Shown: positions 20,427-31,295 of the stretch, in pieces
Layout of the letters: every line of letters starts with the position of its first letter
Position numbering within the stretch: the first letter of the stretch is position 1
Assembly (NCBI GenBank): GCA_032622095.1
Contig: CP136063.1
Coordinates: 265,973,426 to 266,037,425, forward strand
Source: Siphonodentalium dalli
Lineage: Eukaryota; Mollusca; Scaphopoda; Gadilida; Siphonodentaliidae
DNA: 64,000 nt
Reading direction: 5' to 3'
Notes under the pieces: model-generated
Database searches by the model: none
Seen by the model: the letters and a program-made list of their open reading frames with translations, nothing else
Told to the model about the DNA's origin: nothing
Position numbers and translations under genes: made by a program

Positions 20427-21135
20427 TCTTGTCTAACTCTAACACAGTTGCTTGTCTTGTTATTTCTGTTATCCACGTGACCAAACTGTTTTAGTGACTG
20501 TCATAACTGGTTGCATATTTGAGCCTCATGTATTCAGGGGAGGAGCTTAAGACAAAACAAAATTTGACTGGACCACCTAATTAACAAGCTTTGTCAGTTA
20601 CCGAAAATGTGTGAAAACATACAGAACAAATACACGCAAATGACTGTCTTGAAATTCCTGACCAACTAACCGCACACAGTAAAAACTGGAACACGAGTGT
20701 GCACGAGCAGGTACAATCATACCTCGTGATCCCCGTGATACTCATCATTTGTAACTTTACCTGTATTCGTAACCTAGAAATATATACCGTTGTGACCGAA
20801 ACATCCTGCGTACTCATACATGCATGATCACTCAAGAATCGAAATGAAACATAAAGTTCTATATCGCCATATATGGGCTACATGATTGTGTTATATATAT
20901 TCACGATTCGATGTATGATTTCGATTATTTCCATATCTATATATAGTTTGAAAATGCACGCACGGGAGACACAAACAACAAGAAGCTTATTGAACAATAT
21001 ACCCAAAATTGTTTATAATATATCTCGAATTGCCGTCTTGTTCAGATATTTATGTCTTTATGATCGTCACAGATAGAATGCTTTCGTAGAGAAATTAAGG
21101 TTTAATGTAAATATAAATGTGATCAATCAATTAAT
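20427..21135. other. No gene recognised
   Basis: Frames up to 84 codons on the minus strand lack domain signals. A+T-rich. Confidence 0.55.
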
Positions 21136-21649
21136 TCATTAATCTCTGAATCAATATCAATACGGCGGAATTGCGAGGTATTTTTCGGGATTTGGTTGGG
21201 GACCTGTCTTTTTGCCATTCATCGGAAAGCTCTCGGCGAGAGCTTACCAATGAATGGCGGCGGGCCGTGTTTCCTACTGACCCCTGAGAGGTGTTTCGTA
21301 GTTTTTCTGTGGTTGTGGGAGACTAGCTTTGAGAATCACTGTAAGTTCCACCAAGGGTATAAATAAATGCTCCACGCTTCGGACAAATTAGTACCATCCG
21401 ATTGCTCTACGAAAGGTTTCTGTCTGATAATCTGTGTGAAACATCAGATCCACCTCGACCAAGATCGAACAGTTTACTCTATTTGATTCCTGTTATTCAA
21501 TATGTATTATTTTGTGTTATCCGTTCATGACCCTCGGTTGGTACCAAAGATATGTTACGATGCGAAATCCAAAATACCAGACATCCGCAAGCAACTACTA
21601 TTGAACTCAATAGTTCGTCCGAGTATGATATGTAAACAAAATAAATCGA

Positions 21650-22525
21650 ATGATATCGATGACTACGGATAACATCCGATTGAGTGAGATTGAGAGAGAT
21701 GATTCATATAATTTTGTTGCAAAATACGCTACATGTGATAATGACGATATCGATCGCGTATGCAGTCCATTTGACCTAACAGACCACTCTTGTAATTACC
21801 ATGCCCCATCAGACCTAAAATATAACCTCGATGTATCAAAATGTACTTTATCCCTACTAGGCCTCAATTGTCGTAGCCTTAACGCAAATTGGGACTCGTT
21901 TGTTGCATTAATGACTCAGATCCAGCAACCAGGAAAAATGTTTGATATATTGGCTCTCACCGAAATTTTCAAAATACGGGAAAAATTATAGTCTACCGGG
22001 TTACCATAAACTAGAGTATAGGACACGGCCCGAATTCGATGACGGCAGAGGAGGTATAGGATTATTTGTCAAGAATACCCATTCTTATAAAATACGTGAT
22101 GACTTATCAATATTTATCCCACATGTTATCGAGACATTATTCATCGAAGTAAATGTAAGTTCTAAATCAAGTTACATAGTAGGTTCTATTTATAGGCCAA
22201 ATTCAGCCCCTCTGGCAGACCTGGACACTTTTGTCTCTGAACTTACCACAATAATGGAATCAATTAAAAAAACAAACAAGCGTGCTTATCTGATTGGTGA
22301 TTATAATATTGATCTTCTCGGCTTTGAAACTCACACAAAAACGAGTAATTTCATTGACACCATTTTAGAAAACGGGTTCATGCCGGTAATTACTAAACCA
22401 ACAAGAGTAACCGACTATTCAGCTACACTAATAGACAACAGTTTTACAAATAGCGTGGTGAAAAAAAAAAATCAGGAATTATACTTACCGATGTTTCGGA
22501 TCATTTCGCCACATTTTATGCGGAA
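21650..22525 (+). pseudogene. LINE endonuclease (EEP) region, frameshifted
   Basis: Frame 1 (21650-about 21965) holds LSLLGLNCRSLNANWDSF and FDILALTE, the first EEP motifs. In the next frame (to about 22470) follow YSLPGYHKLEYR, GGIGLFVK, SYIVGSIYRPN, the catalytic-type IGDYNIDLL and the ITKPTRVTDYSATLIDN signature. One extra base near gaaattttcaaaa (about 21963) causes the first break. A run of 11 A at 22461-22471 causes the second. The next frame then holds the expected S-D-H motif region (cggatcatttcgcc, about 22498). Function would be target-site nicking. A short leader peptide before residue 60 is not recognised. Confidence 0.8.
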
Positions 22526-24706
22526 ATGTTCACAAATCGCGATGATACCGAAACTATAACTCAGCAGAAACCGATCAGAATATTCAGCGAAAACAATATC
22601 TCAACATTTAAAAGTATTCTACAAACCGACTCATTTGACAGTGTATATAACAGTTCATCGGCCAATCTAGCATATGATAACTTCATGAAGGTATATCTCG
22701 ATGCATATAACAAAGCGTTCCCATTAGTCGTCTCCAAACCATCAAATAAATACGTCAAGAAACAACCATGGATGACGGCAGGTCTCCTAAATTCCTCTCT
22801 ACATAAAAATAAACTATACGTAAAAAAATTGAAAAACCCAACGGATTTTAATTCTAAAAATTACAAGGAATACTGCCAATTATTCAATACGATGAAAATA
22901 AAAAGCAAAAATTATTACTACACTGATGTGTTACAAGCAAATAAATTCAACAAGAGACAAACGTGGGCGATATTTAAAGATGCATTGAATTTGACCAACA
23001 ATAGACCCAAAATTCAATCGAAATTACGTCACGGAAACTGCGATATATCAAATCAGACGGATATTGCCAAATCATTCAATGACTATTTCTCCCTAATCGG
23101 ATATAAAACAAGCACCGAAGTTCCAGTTAAACCTGGCCATGACTTCTCACAGTACCTAAAAGAAACTCACGCTGATAATTTCTTCATTCGCCCAACCGAC
23201 ATGGACGAAATAGTATCAACCTGTTCATTATTACTTGGAAAAGGAAGCACCGATGTAAATGATATATCAACCAAACTAATGAAAAAAACAATATCCGAAA
23301 CTGCAAGAGCGCTAACGCATATATTCAATATGTCATTTGAAGAAGGAAAGTTTCCCACAAACATGAAGGTTGCAAAAGTTATACCCGTACATAAAGGAGG
23401 ATCGCACGACTTGATTGAAAACTACAGGCCGATAAGTATACTACCAGTGTTTTCTAAACTCATCGAAAAACTAATGCAAAAAAGACTAACCTCATTCATG
23501 TCGCGATTCAACATACTGCATAATCACCAGTATGGTTTCCGCAAAGATCACTCAACTATTCACCCTTTGCTACACCTCTTACACTCTGTTGTAGAAAATA
23601 ATGATAAGCCAACGAAAGATTCAACACTTGCGATTTTTATAGACTTATCAAAAGCATTCGACACCATCAATCATGATCTATTACTTAGAAAACTTGAATA
23701 CTACGGTATTAGGGGGGTTTCTAACAACTGGTTCAAAAGCTATTTAAATGAACGGCAACAGTACGTAGAAATAATGGGTGAAAAATCAAATATACAAAAC
23801 ATTTTATGTGGTGTACCTCAGGGATATTTACTCGGACCCATGCTCTTTTTACTATATGTTAATGACATGCCAAACTGTACGTCACTCAACATGTTGTCAT
23901 TCGCGGATGACACAACTCTATATATTTCTGGCAATGATGGTAATACCATACAAAAAGCAGTGAACATCGAGTTAGAAAAATTATCAACTTGGTGCTGCTG
24001 TAACAGACTTTCGATCAACACATCAAAAAGCAAATATATGCTACTTCACCCACAAATGAATGACAATAAATGGTCGCGATTGAAGGTAAAATTAAGCAAT
24101 AAGCAACTCATTAGAGTTGGTAATAGGTGTCAAGAAACTTCTTTAAAATTCCTGGGCATTTACATAGATGAAAACCTTACTTTTAAAACTCATATCTCAA
24201 TGCTTAACAAACGAATAAAACATGCATTGTCTGCACTAAACAAGGTCAAACGTATTCTTCCCAAAACTGCAAAAAAACCTCTCTACTACGCATTAATTCA
24301 CAGCTATCTAACATACGGACTTCCGGTATGGGGGCATTCGGTTGCTGCAAATTCAATGACAACTCTCCAAAAAAGATCAATTCGCATATTATGCAACAAA
24401 AATTATAGAAGTCATACAGAACCGTTATTTAAAAAAGAAAAAATATTGAAGTTTAGCGACCTTTATCGTATGCACTGTGCCCAATTTATGTATGACTGGA
24501 CAAAACTTGTTCTACCCAGATCATTTTCCACTTGCTTTGAATACTCTCGTGGAATAACTACGAGTGAAGCCAAAAACATTAGAGTAATAAAACCGAGAAT
24601 AAAATTTACGCATCCCTCCCAAAACACTCATTCCCAGATATATGGAATTCAATCAATGCACAAATTAGAAATTCAAAGAACAGATTCATATTTAAAAGAT
24701 GTTTAA
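22526..24706 (+). CDS. LINE reverse transcriptase (ORF remnant, intact RT domain)
   Basis: 726 codons without a stop. RT motifs appear in order: AKVIPVHKGG (about residue 285), ENYRPISILP, YGFRKDHST, FIDLSKAFDTINHDLL, GVPQGYLLGP and the catalytic SFADDTTLY (FADD at residues 459-462). The thumb follows with FLGIYIDENLTF, and then a C-terminal segment with LTYGLPVWG and YRSHTEPLF. In most relatives the QG is followed by S; here it is Y. The start is arbitrary: the natural protein would begin upstream in the endonuclease frame, and the link is broken at the A run. The domain would copy element RNA at nicked DNA. Confidence 0.85.
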   Translation: MFTNRDDTETITQQKPIRIFSENNISTFKSILQTDSFDSVYNSSSANLAYDNFMKVYLDAYNKAFPLVVSKPSNKYVKKQPWMTAGLLNSSLHKNKLYVKKLKNPTDFNSKNYKEYCQLFNTMKIKSKNYYYTDVLQANKFNKRQTWAIFKDALNLTNNRPKIQSKLRHGNCDISNQTDIAKSFNDYFSLIGYKTSTEVPVKPGHDFSQYLKETHADNFFIRPTDMDEIVSTCSLLLGKGSTDVNDISTKLMKKTISETARALTHIFNMSFEEGKFPTNMKVAKVIPVHKGGSHDLIENYRPISILPVFSKLIEKLMQKRLTSFMSRFNILHNHQYGFRKDHSTIHPLLHLLHSVVENNDKPTKDSTLAIFIDLSKAFDTINHDLLLRKLEYYGIRGVSNNWFKSYLNERQQYVEIMGEKSNIQNILCGVPQGYLLGPMLFLLYVNDMPNCTSLNMLSFADDTTLYISGNDGNTIQKAVNIELEKLSTWCCCNRLSINTSKSKYMLLHPQMNDNKWSRLKVKLSNKQLIRVGNRCQETSLKFLGIYIDENLTFKTHISMLNKRIKHALSALNKVKRILPKTAKKPLYYALIHSYLTYGLPVWGHSVAANSMTTLQKRSIRILCNKNYRSHTEPLFKKEKILKFSDLYRMHCAQFMYDWTKLVLPRSFSTCFEYSRGITTSEAKNIRVIKPRIKFTHPSQNTHSQIYGIQSMHKLEIQRTDSYLKDV

Positions 24707-24752
24707 TAAAAAATATGTTGTCAAAATATGCTGAAGTTATTAACTGTGGAGA

Positions 24753-25312
24753 CAGGGGGGGGGGGGGGGGGGGTGAAAAAGTTTCTTCCGGCACGTATGC
24801 CGGGGTGGGTGGGTGGTCAAAGCCACCAACAAGCAATTTTTTCCGCAACTAAAACAAAATTTCCTGCTTGTTTTTTTAGTGTTTTGGCAATGAGTTGGGC
24901 TTCAAACCCACTTTGAATGAGAGAAATAACGTAATTCTAACTGGTAAACTGACTGCAGGCAGTTATTGTTTTGTATTTTGTTGCAAATTTTGAAATCCAA
25001 GATGGCCGCTGGCAGCCATGTTTTTTTGGCCGAATGACCTCAAAATGACTCATTCCTATTTACATGGCCATGTTAACATCCATGATAAATAGTATACACA
25101 GAAATTCATATACAGCTGTTTACAGTGAATTCCCCCCCCCCGCAAATCTCTGTTTTAGTGTTAAAAGGGGGGTGGGTGTCAAAAAATGGTCGGAAAAAAC
25201 TGCTGAAAACGGAAAAAAAATTGGCGGTGGGGGTGGGTTGGTACAAAAAATGATCGAAAGGGAAAAAATGCCATACGTGCCTGAATTTTTTTTCCGACCC
25301 CCCCCCCCCCTG
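24753..25312. mobile_element. MITE with CAGGGG ends and 7-bp target duplication, copy 1
   Basis: Bounded by GTGGAGA at 24746-24752 and 25313-25319. The ends are CAGGGGGG... and ...CCCCCCTG, continuing inward as a ~40-bp imperfect inverted repeat with RGGCACGTATGSC. A long G run (18 bases) is at the left end. The interior carries aaatccaagatggccgctgg, also common in the repeat field at 32.4-35.5 kb. A second copy in the opposite orientation lies at 46202-46748. No transposase. Superfamily is uncertain (P, Dada or hAT-like). Confidence 0.85.
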
Positions 25313-25319
25313 GTGGAGA

Positions 25320-25670
25320 CGCGTATTGTTTTGATTGTAACAACACGTTAACATAGTAACTCTCACAAGTCTCAACTAACCTGGTTGAAGATTTACCCTT
25401 TTATCTACCTATTCACTTATCATTATTTGAAGAATGTCAGACTATTATCTCATATAAAAAAATCACTAAAAACCCGTCGAAGTAAAAGGGTATGAGATAT
25501 ACAAAACATAATTTGATCAACGCTTATAGAGCGACCAGTAAACCAAACTCATAAATACATTACTATATACATACTCGGACACACCCTCATACATGTGTGT
25601 TTTCCATCTTTCTCCGGCTTAATTCTTGCTTCGATGATAACACGATTGCACTAGACAAGCGAATTAATAG
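25320..25670. other. No gene recognised
   Basis: Featureless A+T-rich DNA between two mobile elements. Confidence 0.5.
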
Positions 25671-25871
25671 GTGGCACCAACCGAGGTGCGTGAACCAATA
25701 CGGATAACCGCTATATACAATACAATATATTCATTTATGAACTCAGGGGACAACAGGAAGACGGCCTATATTGGCCATGTCGCCCCCTGTGCAATAATAA
25801 TTTATGTTATTTGTGATCATTTGTATATTGACATGATTTATTGCACAAATAAAATATTCATTCATTCATTC
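25671..25871 (+). mobile_element. 3' end of a LINE or SINE with (ATTC)n tail
   Basis: Sequence with ggacaacaggaagacggcct and tggccatgtcgccccctgtg, then an A+T-rich stretch, aataaaatattc and a tail of attcattcattc. This is typical of a non-LTR retroelement 3' untranslated end. The 5' boundary is approximate. Confidence 0.6.
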
Positions 25872-25894
25872 TGAAACTACCAGCCTAGTACCCG

Positions 25895-26111
25895 TTACAC
25901 AATGAGATGCCACGCATACCATACATTCCAATGCCCGCAATACGAACACGCCCGCCGCGAACTTTTAAACAGTCTACCCGACAATCTTATATATACTAAC
26001 CGACACTTTATTTCTTTATGGAGACGAAAATCTAAACAAAAACTACAACCGCCGCATATTTAATTCGTTTCAAAAATTCATTCTTGACACAGGAAGATTC
26101 AGTGAATGATG
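25895..26111 (+). pseudogene. LINE C-terminal tail, frameshifted
   Basis: Reads MRCHAYHTFQCPQYEHARRE in one frame, the H...C.P.Y block found at the end of many LINE polymerases. After a frame change it gives LYGDENLNKNYNRR and FQKFILDTGRF, then a stop at 26107-26109. The upstream RT is absent. The sequence that follows was the target for the next LINE. Confidence 0.65.
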
Positions 26112-26141
26112 TATACATGAGCATCCTAGAAGCCGCATCTG

Positions 26142-27822
26142 TATTTCCGGACCGCTTTTAAACTGGATAGAAGACTACCTCACTAATAGTAAACAAAGAG
26201 TTCTCATAAATGACTCATGTTCAAACTTTAGAGTTATCCCCGCTGGAGTCCCTCAAGGCTCAATACTCGGCCCCTTCCTATTCCTCGTATACATAAACGA
26301 CCTACCCGAAAATTTTAACTCAGACACTAGAATGTATGCTGATGATACTTGTCTCACGGCGATGCACTATAATATTGATTTGTTAGAAAGAAATATAAAT
26401 GAAGACCTAATTAAGATTGATGAATGGGCGCGTAAATGGCTTGTAAATTTCAATCCGATTAAAACGAAAGCAATACTGTTCTCTCTGACCCCCAATAATG
26501 TGCCCTTAAATGTCCTTTTTCAAAACAAAAAAGTGGAACTCATCGAGTCGCATAAACATCTCGGTCTTGAAATTCAAAGCAATTTAAACTGGAACAAGCA
26601 CATCGAGTCTATCGCCACAAGAGTTACTCCTTAGAAAATATAAATATAAGCTAGACAGAAGAACACTTGATAAACTATACAAGGCCTATATTCTACCAAT
26701 ATTAAATTACACTGATGTCGTATGGGAAAACGCCCCTGATTATCTTCTGAAGAAACTGGACCGAATTCACATCGATGCCGCCAGAATTGTAACTGGTCTC
26801 ACACGTTCATGCTCAAATAGTTCCGTCCTGTGTGAAGCAGGCTGGCCTACACTAAAAACCCGCAGAGAGAAACATAAATTACAAACACTATTCAAAATCA
26901 TAAATAATAAAGCCCCAGACTACCTTACTGGTTTACTACCGCCACGTTCATACCAGATGTCAAGGTATGCCATGCGATGCCCGGATAGGTTCTACTCGTA
27001 TTATTGTTCTACAGAACACTATAAAAAATCCTTCCTTCCCTCGACCGTGACCGAGTGGAACAAACTCCCTAAGTATGTAACTGCAGCTGAAAATCTGCAA
27101 GATTTCAAAGAAAACTTAAATATTGTTGACCCAGTCACGAAACCACCCAAATACTTTGAATCAGGAAACCGGAAAAGTAATATTCTACACTGTAGGATAC
27201 GTAACTCATGCAGCGATCTTCGACTATACATGCACGAAAACTATATTGCCGATAGTCCAAATTGTCAGTGTGGATACGCTTACGAAAGTGGCATGCACTT
27301 CTTTCTTTTCTGTCCATTATATGACGAACAGAGACATATACTTTACTGTAAACTGGAGAAACATAATTTCCGAATATCAAACTGGAACCAACTGCTAAGG
27401 GGAATTCCTGACGAAACCTTTCAAAGAAACATAAAATTATTTCGCATTGTTCAGTCATTCATAGCTGCGACAACACGCTTTAAACAAGATTAATCGCCCG
27501 AAAATATACCATCAGATATATAAATTAACATATTAAGTAAAACAAATAGACGTCCTGGCCCGTCCTCATTTCATGTGTATCCAGAGAGACGGTTGACAAT
27601 TAACACACTCAGTCCACACTCTTATATACCATTATAACCTTTATCTTCTTTATTTTCAGTTACTCTATGTATTACACCACAATTGTAAACACTCTGTCAT
27701 CTTGTAAACAAATACTGTAATTTCAACTTTGTATCGGGAGAGGGGTGTCCTGTAAGTTTCTGTAACTTGTACCCCAATCCCTTTGTAAATTGAATAATTC
27801 ACAATAAAATATGTTTAAAGTA
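26142..27822 (+). mobile_element. 5'-truncated LINE with 12-bp target duplication
   Basis: Flanked by the direct repeat AAGCCGCATCTG (26130-26141 and 27823-27834). The inserted DNA begins in the RT palm region and ends after cacaataaaatatgtttaaa. 5' truncation plus a short target duplication is the standard footprint of target-primed reverse transcription. It sits in DNA just after an older LINE tail. A 3' untranslated region of ~330 bp follows the last coding stop. Confidence 0.85.
26153..27493 (+). pseudogene. Partial LINE reverse transcriptase with tail domain
   Basis: The open frame from about 26153 gives LLNWIEDYLTNSKQRVLIND, AGVPQGSILGPFLFLVYIND and the catalytic MYADDTCL (26332 on), then HKHLGLEIQSNLNW. 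At about 26625 a frameshift (TAG at 26632-26634) moves homology to another frame: DRRTLDKLYKAYILPILNY, LDRIHIDAARIVTGLT, and the tail CQCGYAYESGMHFFLFCPLY (a C-x-C...H...C finger) to a stop at 27493. N-terminal endonuclease and RT fingers are missing. This family differs from the 21-24.7 kb LINE: it has AGVPQGSILGP and the finger tail. Confidence 0.8.
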
Positions 27823-27834
27823 AAGCCGCATCTG

Positions 27835-28447
27835 AGCTTCATATATCATATCAGGCGCATAGTCGCACTACAAATACAATACTCCGCATGCATATTTATT
27901 AGCAATAGCCGGGATCATTCGAGGGTTTAAGACATTCTGCCCACAAACACGCACTGTTTTTCTTCTGTTCTGCTCTACGCTAAACACAGTTTTATTTCCA
28001 CCCAACTACCATCTACACATACTGTCGCGCCCACTGACTACTATTATGATAAACGATTTATAAATAATGAACACGTATATATATATACTGTGTGGGCTTC
28101 GCTTGGTACATGGACGACTACAAAAAGCTCACGCTTACTGTCGTTCCTTTTCCAACCAAATACATATATCTATACATATATACATAATTATATGCAAATG
28201 GAACAGAGCGAAATTTATTTACTATGTATACATGTATATAAATTTTTGTTGTAAATTAACATGTAATAAATTGTGTTGGAGAATAAACTATTTTTAAACT
28301 ACCATACATGAGTATTATATCACTTCAGTGTAGTGCTGCAGGTACTCAACCAATCATTCAATGCAAGAAAACCCCGTGCTAACAATAATGAACGCAACAT
28401 GCAAACAGAACACATATACATGGGTATATACAAAATAGAGTATAACA
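27835..28447. other. No gene recognised
   Basis: A+T-rich sequence with many atata blocks and only short frames. Confidence 0.5.
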
Positions 28448-28812
28448 GAACGTTCAGAAGATAATAGCCGCACCAGAATTCGCGGTTCGCATACAAAACC
28501 ACCGCGATCCCTATATATATACTGAAAGTGAGCCGCGATCGATAGCCCATCTATTTACTGCAAATTGAACGATGTCGAAATTGAGCCTGTTACATTTTTC
28601 ATCTTGAGTTTGCGGTAATTCGACGGAAGTAGCCGACCGACATCATGGTCATAAAACTAAGACGGCGCCGATAATTTGATGAAATTTGTATAAGTTATGA
28701 CCTGAAATCAGATACTAACGTGGCATCGATTTTGACACACGATGCGAACTAAATATTACAAACGATGTGGTTTTCCTGATTAGGATATTGTTTATATGAT
28801 GTTTTGTCAATA
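28448..28812. repeat. Dispersed ~350-bp repeat, copy B
   Basis: Diverged copy of 13128-13480, same orientation; see that entry for shared segments. Confidence 0.75.
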
Positions 28813-30458
28813 TGTTCTGCCTGCATCAGTTCTGGGCGATCATTGGGTGAATAGGCCGCACTGGACGGCTTTTAACACATTCGTTGCGAAATGGATTAGT
28901 CTTATAGTTATAAAATTAAATGTTAAAATGGCATATTGTTCATTTTGAGGGGTATTCGGGAACAACGAGCAGACAACGGCGCGAACAGATAATACAAGTG
29001 CATAATGATTCATATTTATTTACGGGAAAAGTCAGATAATTAGATCAACAAACTGTTGGAACTTATATTATTTGAACATTTCCTAAGGAAACTACTCGTC
29101 AATGAATATTTAACAAAGAAAGGGTTACAAATACCATGATATCAGTGACCTAGATAGAGCGTTTCAGTGAGGCTGGGTCCAAATTCGAATTCCCAACGAT
29201 ATCCACATTGAAACAGATCCAGATTTCCAAATCCAATCTTCCCAACTGATGGACGGAGATTTCCAACCCTTACACCACCTAATGGAACTTCCAACTGATT
29301 GCCATTTTAGTTCAAATATTTGACCGAAAATCTGCGAAAATAGGAAATATTCGATTTTTTGTCTAAAAAATCCAGCAGATTTCACATTAAATACTGGTTT
29401 GAATGTCAAATTATCAGAACAAATGCAACCAACTTTTGGTCTGAAATTTCCAATAATGTTGTGTTAGGCTTCAAATTTCCAACTGTTGAAGTTAGTTTTT
29501 GGCAATGTTGGAGCGCGTGGAGGGGATCACTACCGCCTATTCCACGACCATGCATGATGTTCGTAGCTGAAATTAAAGGCAATTGGTGGTTTGAAGGTGC
29601 AGAATGTGCTCGCTTTTGTTACATCGCGATCCGGTTACAGGGACCAACATATGTCGATCAATACGCTGAATATTTGTTTATTTATTTATTATTTTTTTAT
29701 AATAGAGGACGGACTCAGTCCTGGTCATCGGGCCGAACGAGTACACAAGACCAGGAGGGTCCTAAGGGTAATCGTCATGAATAAAACGTGAGATGACGGG
29801 TGTTTACGGGCGATAGGAGAACGCTGAATATTCTTATATCCGGCCTCCTTATGATCATGTATATAATTGATAATCAATAAAATATGTTTAAATCATATTA
29901 TATAATACCATGTATCTTTACTCTGGTTAACGCCCGTAGAGATAGTATTTTATACCATAATTGCCTATTCTATTGTGCGTATATAACACGTATTTTGTAA
30001 ATTTCATCTTTACACCCTACTGTGGGTACACAGCTTCCTACTGTGGGTATAAATTTCTACTGTGGGTGTAAATTTTCAAACGTGATTTCGCGTGTTAAAC
30101 GTTTATACCCATAGCAGAACTACATCGTAGTTAGCAAAAATAGTTCTTATGTTACATTCATTTGAAATTGGAGATTGTCATGATATCAATTAGATATGAT
30201 GAAAATTGCTTGCATTTCAATCAAATGTATAGCATTCTAGTGTTATATGAACTAGGAAACATATGAATGGTAATATCAAGAGACTGATGGCTCAGAAACA
30301 GGCTGACGTCCTGACGTAACTGTGTGCATCACTACCCGTGACGCACATTCCTTATAGCGTCGTGTGTGTGACTCGGTGAGGATACACATTTAAAGTAAAC
30401 AGCGAATTAGTTGATTTCGCGCAAAAATAATAAAATAAAAATTATTATGGCATAAATA
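28813..30458. other. No gene recognised
   Basis: A plus-strand frame of 141 codons (29359-29784) has no domain. Near 29700 a T/A-rich tract is followed by ggacggactcagtcctggtc, which resembles a retroelement end. At 30010-30085 the phrase ctactgtgggt(a/g)ta is repeated three times. Confidence 0.5.
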
Positions 30459-30602
30459 AAATACACCCATAGTAGCCGAGAGTACAAAATTTTCACCACT
30501 CGTGGTATTATGGTTTTAACCACTCGCCAAAAGGCTCGTGGCTAAAACCACAATTCCACTCGTGGTGAAAATTTGGTATTCTCGGCTACTATGCGTGTAT
30601 TC
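30459..30602. mobile_element. Fold-back element, ~68-bp arms (144 bp)
   Basis: The arms start aatacacccatagtagccga and end tcggctactatgcgtgtatt. They pair over almost their whole length with few mismatches (ttttcaccac..cgtgg / ccacgagtgg..gaaaa). The loop is only caaaa-like. An almost hairpin-only MITE; no coding. Confidence 0.8.
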
Positions 30603-31290
30603 TATATCCACCAGTACAAAACCTGGCAACTTTTTTATGTTCTGACCCGTTCTGACAGGGAACTTTATAACATTGAAAAAACAAGGCAGGGAATATATCT
30701 CTTTGTTTATATTTGTTTCTCGATAATCTACTTCAAAGTATGGGTTGGTCCCAGCTCGACATTGCATGTCTTTTCGTGACTTTATTAGGCCGATATCGCA
30801 AAAAAGCATTAGTTAATTACCCTGGAGAAATCCTATGAGTGTAGTGGCGCAAAACAAAAGCTCACACAACGTCCCTTAAATAATGTAATCTCCAGCTGGG
30901 ACCTTCGCCTACTGATGAATAAGCTATTTTTGCAACCGGTATTAACAAAGAAATATATTCTCCGCGTTATGTTTTCAACTTTATAAGGCCAAATCTTCAA
31001 AACGTTCCCAGGTCTTTTACTGGTGGAATATGATCTTTACGAGCGTTAGCCATAATATATATTCATGGCATGATCTAATCACATATGATATTATCTTCCC
31101 AAAGTTTATCACATTCTGTTACCATAAGACATCCTGAAATATGTCAGAGGGAATTTAGTGTAAACATATTTTTATTTCCAAATCCAAACAGATAACATAA
31201 CATACATATGACACATATATGCAAAATAGAAGTGTTAATATGTGAAAACGAGTATCAGACAACAAGCCCGAGGGGCTACATCCTCTTTGG
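30603..31290. other. No gene; holds repeat partner of 12660-12820
   Basis: The only structure seen is a diverged dispersed repeat at 30950-31085 (actggtggaatatgatcttt, tcatggcatgatcta), matching 12660-12820. Confidence 0.5.
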
Positions 31291-31295
31291 CTACA

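Larger units (their letters stand above)
21140..24745 (+). mobile_element. Non-LTR retrotransposon (jockey/CR1-like LINE), nearly full length
   Basis: A 5' leader (from about 21140, boundary approximate) includes a hairpin at 21214-21258. An endonuclease region follows, split by a frameshift, and then a complete reverse transcriptase frame to 24706. The 3' untranslated part is short (to about 24745), where a later MITE is inserted. No poly-A or target duplication could be defined. Clade placement (jockey/CR1 group) rests on motif style only. Two frameshifts, one at an 11-A run, mean this copy cannot make a full endonuclease. Confidence 0.85.

Noticed and set aside
29359-29784. 141-codon plus-strand protein
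   Set aside because: Runs through A/T-rich low complexity and a retroelement-like end, and lacks any domain.
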